Assembly (NCBI RefSeq): GCF_954871325.1
Contig: NC_088776.1
Location: 62,830,954 to 62,894,953, forward strand
From: Gordionus sp. m RMFG-2023
Lineage: Eukaryota; Nematomorpha; Gordioida; Chordodea; Parachordodidae
Direction of reading: 5' to 3'
Length of the DNA stretch: 64,000 nt
The notes under the pieces are model-generated. The model was not told the DNA's origin, did no database searches, and saw only the letters and a program-made list of their open reading frames with translations. Position 1 is the stretch's first letter. Each line of letters starts with the position of its first letter. A program made the translations under genes and the position numbers. This document shows, piece by piece, positions 62,532-64,000 of the stretch.

Positions 62532-63462
62532 AATGTATACACATTTTTAAATTAACTATACTTAAATTTATATTTTATACAAGAAAACGATATCAATTTT
62601 CGTAACTAATGGGCCTGCTTTCGATATAGGCTTTTATCGATCAATACGATGATAATTTGAACAAAATATCATTTTAATTCTTCGAATTAAAAATTAAAAT
62701 CGATTTAAGATTATTTTTATCGAAAATTGATAATAACCTTTTGTAATAATAATTTTACTATTGAATTCAATTTTTTTAAATCGCAAACAATAATTATTAA
62801 ATTTTGAATCATTTAAAGAAAGAGAATTGTTTCCCGCCAAATGCCAAAATAAAACTTTAAAACTTATAATGTTAATTATATAATAGACCCTCTAAATTTG
62901 AATTTGGGATGGAATTTGATAGACGCGCAGGGGGGTTACCCGGTTAAAACCGGGGCATTGTGGGTATAACTTTGGTCAAAATATTTATTTCGGAGAGTGT
63001 TTGTTGCCCATCTTCGCCAGGGTATATTTTATTCTTAAGGTTTAAAGTTTATATATTTCTACTTTTTTTAAAATATATATAGTGTAGTTTAGAGGTCTGA
63101 AAAGTAATTTTTTTCGTAGCCCAACCCGACCCGACCCGAACCCGCATTTTTTTTAGTTCAACCCGGCCCGAGCCCGACCTGAGTTTAATTATACAAATTA
63201 TATACTTTGATCTGATAAAGGGTGAAAACTTTTTTTTTATAAAATAAATATCAGCTTTATAATAATATTATTATTAATTTTATATGTTTTAGGGAATGGC
63301 GCGTTTTTTTAAAAAAAATTTTTTAAATCTGATTTTTACCAGAAACGTATACCGTCATGTTTGGAGTGCCTACCCTATGAATTTCGGATAATTTTTTCAT
63401 GAACTTTTTAAACTTAGCATAATTTATATTAAAAATTTTTTTCACATATATATATATTTTTA
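62532..63462. other. AT-rich spacer with a CCGG-like fragment
   Basis: At 63093-63185 CCCGACCCGACCCGAACCCG and AACCCGGCCCGAGCCCGACC belong to the CCGG-rich repeats. No gene seen. Confidence 0.5.
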
Positions 63463-63838
63463 TACTCAAAGGTTTAAGAGCAAACTTGTCTCTACCATCC
63501 TCACCCTAACCCTAACCCTTATCCTAACTCTAACCCTAACCTTACCCTTATCCTAACCCTCCTAATCCTAACCCTAACCCTAACACTAACCCTTATCCTA
63601 ACCCTAACTCTAATCCTAACCTTTATCTTAACCCCAACTCTAACCCTAACCCTAACCCTAAATCTAACTCTAACCCTTACCCTAACCCTAACTCTAACCC
63701 TAACACTAACCCTAACACTAACCCTAACCCTAACCCTAACCCTAACCCTAACCTAACCTAACCTAACCCTAACCCTAACCCAATATAAATTATATATGAC
63801 TCAAAGGTTTAAACTGCAAAATTGCCTCTACAATTCCT
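63463..63838. repeat. interstitial telomere-like (CCCTAA)n array with flanking direct repeat
   Basis: About 280 bp of CCCTAA units (63503-63780) with variants CCCTTA, ACTCTA and a CCTAA run. A direct repeat flanks it: ACTCAAAGGTTTAA and TTG-CTCTAC appear at 63463-63500 and again at 63799-63838. Confidence 0.95.
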
Positions 63839-64000
63839 AAGATAGGTATTACAAACACGATGGAATATATTTCAGGTAAAATGCGATATTTTTAAATTTT
63901 AAACAAAAAGGCCTAATAAAAAAATGATTTTGGATTTTTTTTCTGGATGTAGATCTCTACGAGTTGGACTAAAAAAAAATTACGGAAATTTTCAACTGAT

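Noticed and set aside
63503-63780. True chromosome end
   Set aside because: Ordinary sequence continues past the array and the units are degenerate.

Overview
This is a very AT-rich stretch of animal nuclear DNA. Two interrupted protein genes with bilaterian-like sequences and GT-AG introns could be assembled by eye. The long spaces between and inside them are filled by many families of DNA transposons, two degraded LINEs, simple repeats and an interstitial TTAGGG-type telomeric array. The sequence gives no decisive clue to the species. The Rab2 protein is close to bilaterian Rab2, and the TTAGGG-type array (rather than TTAGG) argues mildly against insects, but it is internal and cannot settle the point.

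Host genes. RAB2 runs on the + strand from 16071 to 30647 in eight coding exons giving a complete 213-residue GTPase with all G motifs and a C-terminal Cys-Cys. Intron 1 is about 7.8 kb. A second + strand gene, RAB5IF (C20orf24/OPTI/RCAF1), runs from 51004 to 54575 in four coding exons giving 127 residues. Both were pieced together from short exons. A possible third host gene lies on the - strand between about 10.8 and 13.1 kb, but I could not name it.

Mobile DNA, left to right. A 3.2-kb DNA transposon (4059-7279) has roughly 570-bp inverted ends, a TAAT target duplication and a decayed - strand transposase of a kind I cannot place in a superfamily. hAT elements with 8-bp target duplications and transposase remnants lie at 11247-12331, 21516-22679 and 47449-48742. 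Short relatives lie at 8150, 13182, 28834, 32318, 36413, 41287, 44990 and elsewhere. A MITE family with CAATGACATA ends and 8-bp duplications occurs at least seven times. Another MITE family with TAGTGCGCAC ends includes one copy (21445-23040) that has been split by a hAT insertion. Two degraded copies of one LINE family with a likely C-terminal restriction-like endonuclease lie at about 39.2-41.0 and 55.9-58.7 kb. Tc1/mariner remnants lie at 2.4, 49.7-50.6 and 58.7-59.5 kb. A broken Ty3/gypsy-like LTR element fossil lies at about 42.2-43.7 kb.

Repeats. Long polypurine/polypyrimidine microsatellites (CTTT, TCTTC, GAAAA) punctuate the window. Near the right end a CCCTAA array is bracketed by a direct repeat. 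The rest is AT-rich sequence with no recognisable gene. Most open frames over 60 codons here are chance frames or lie in repeats.
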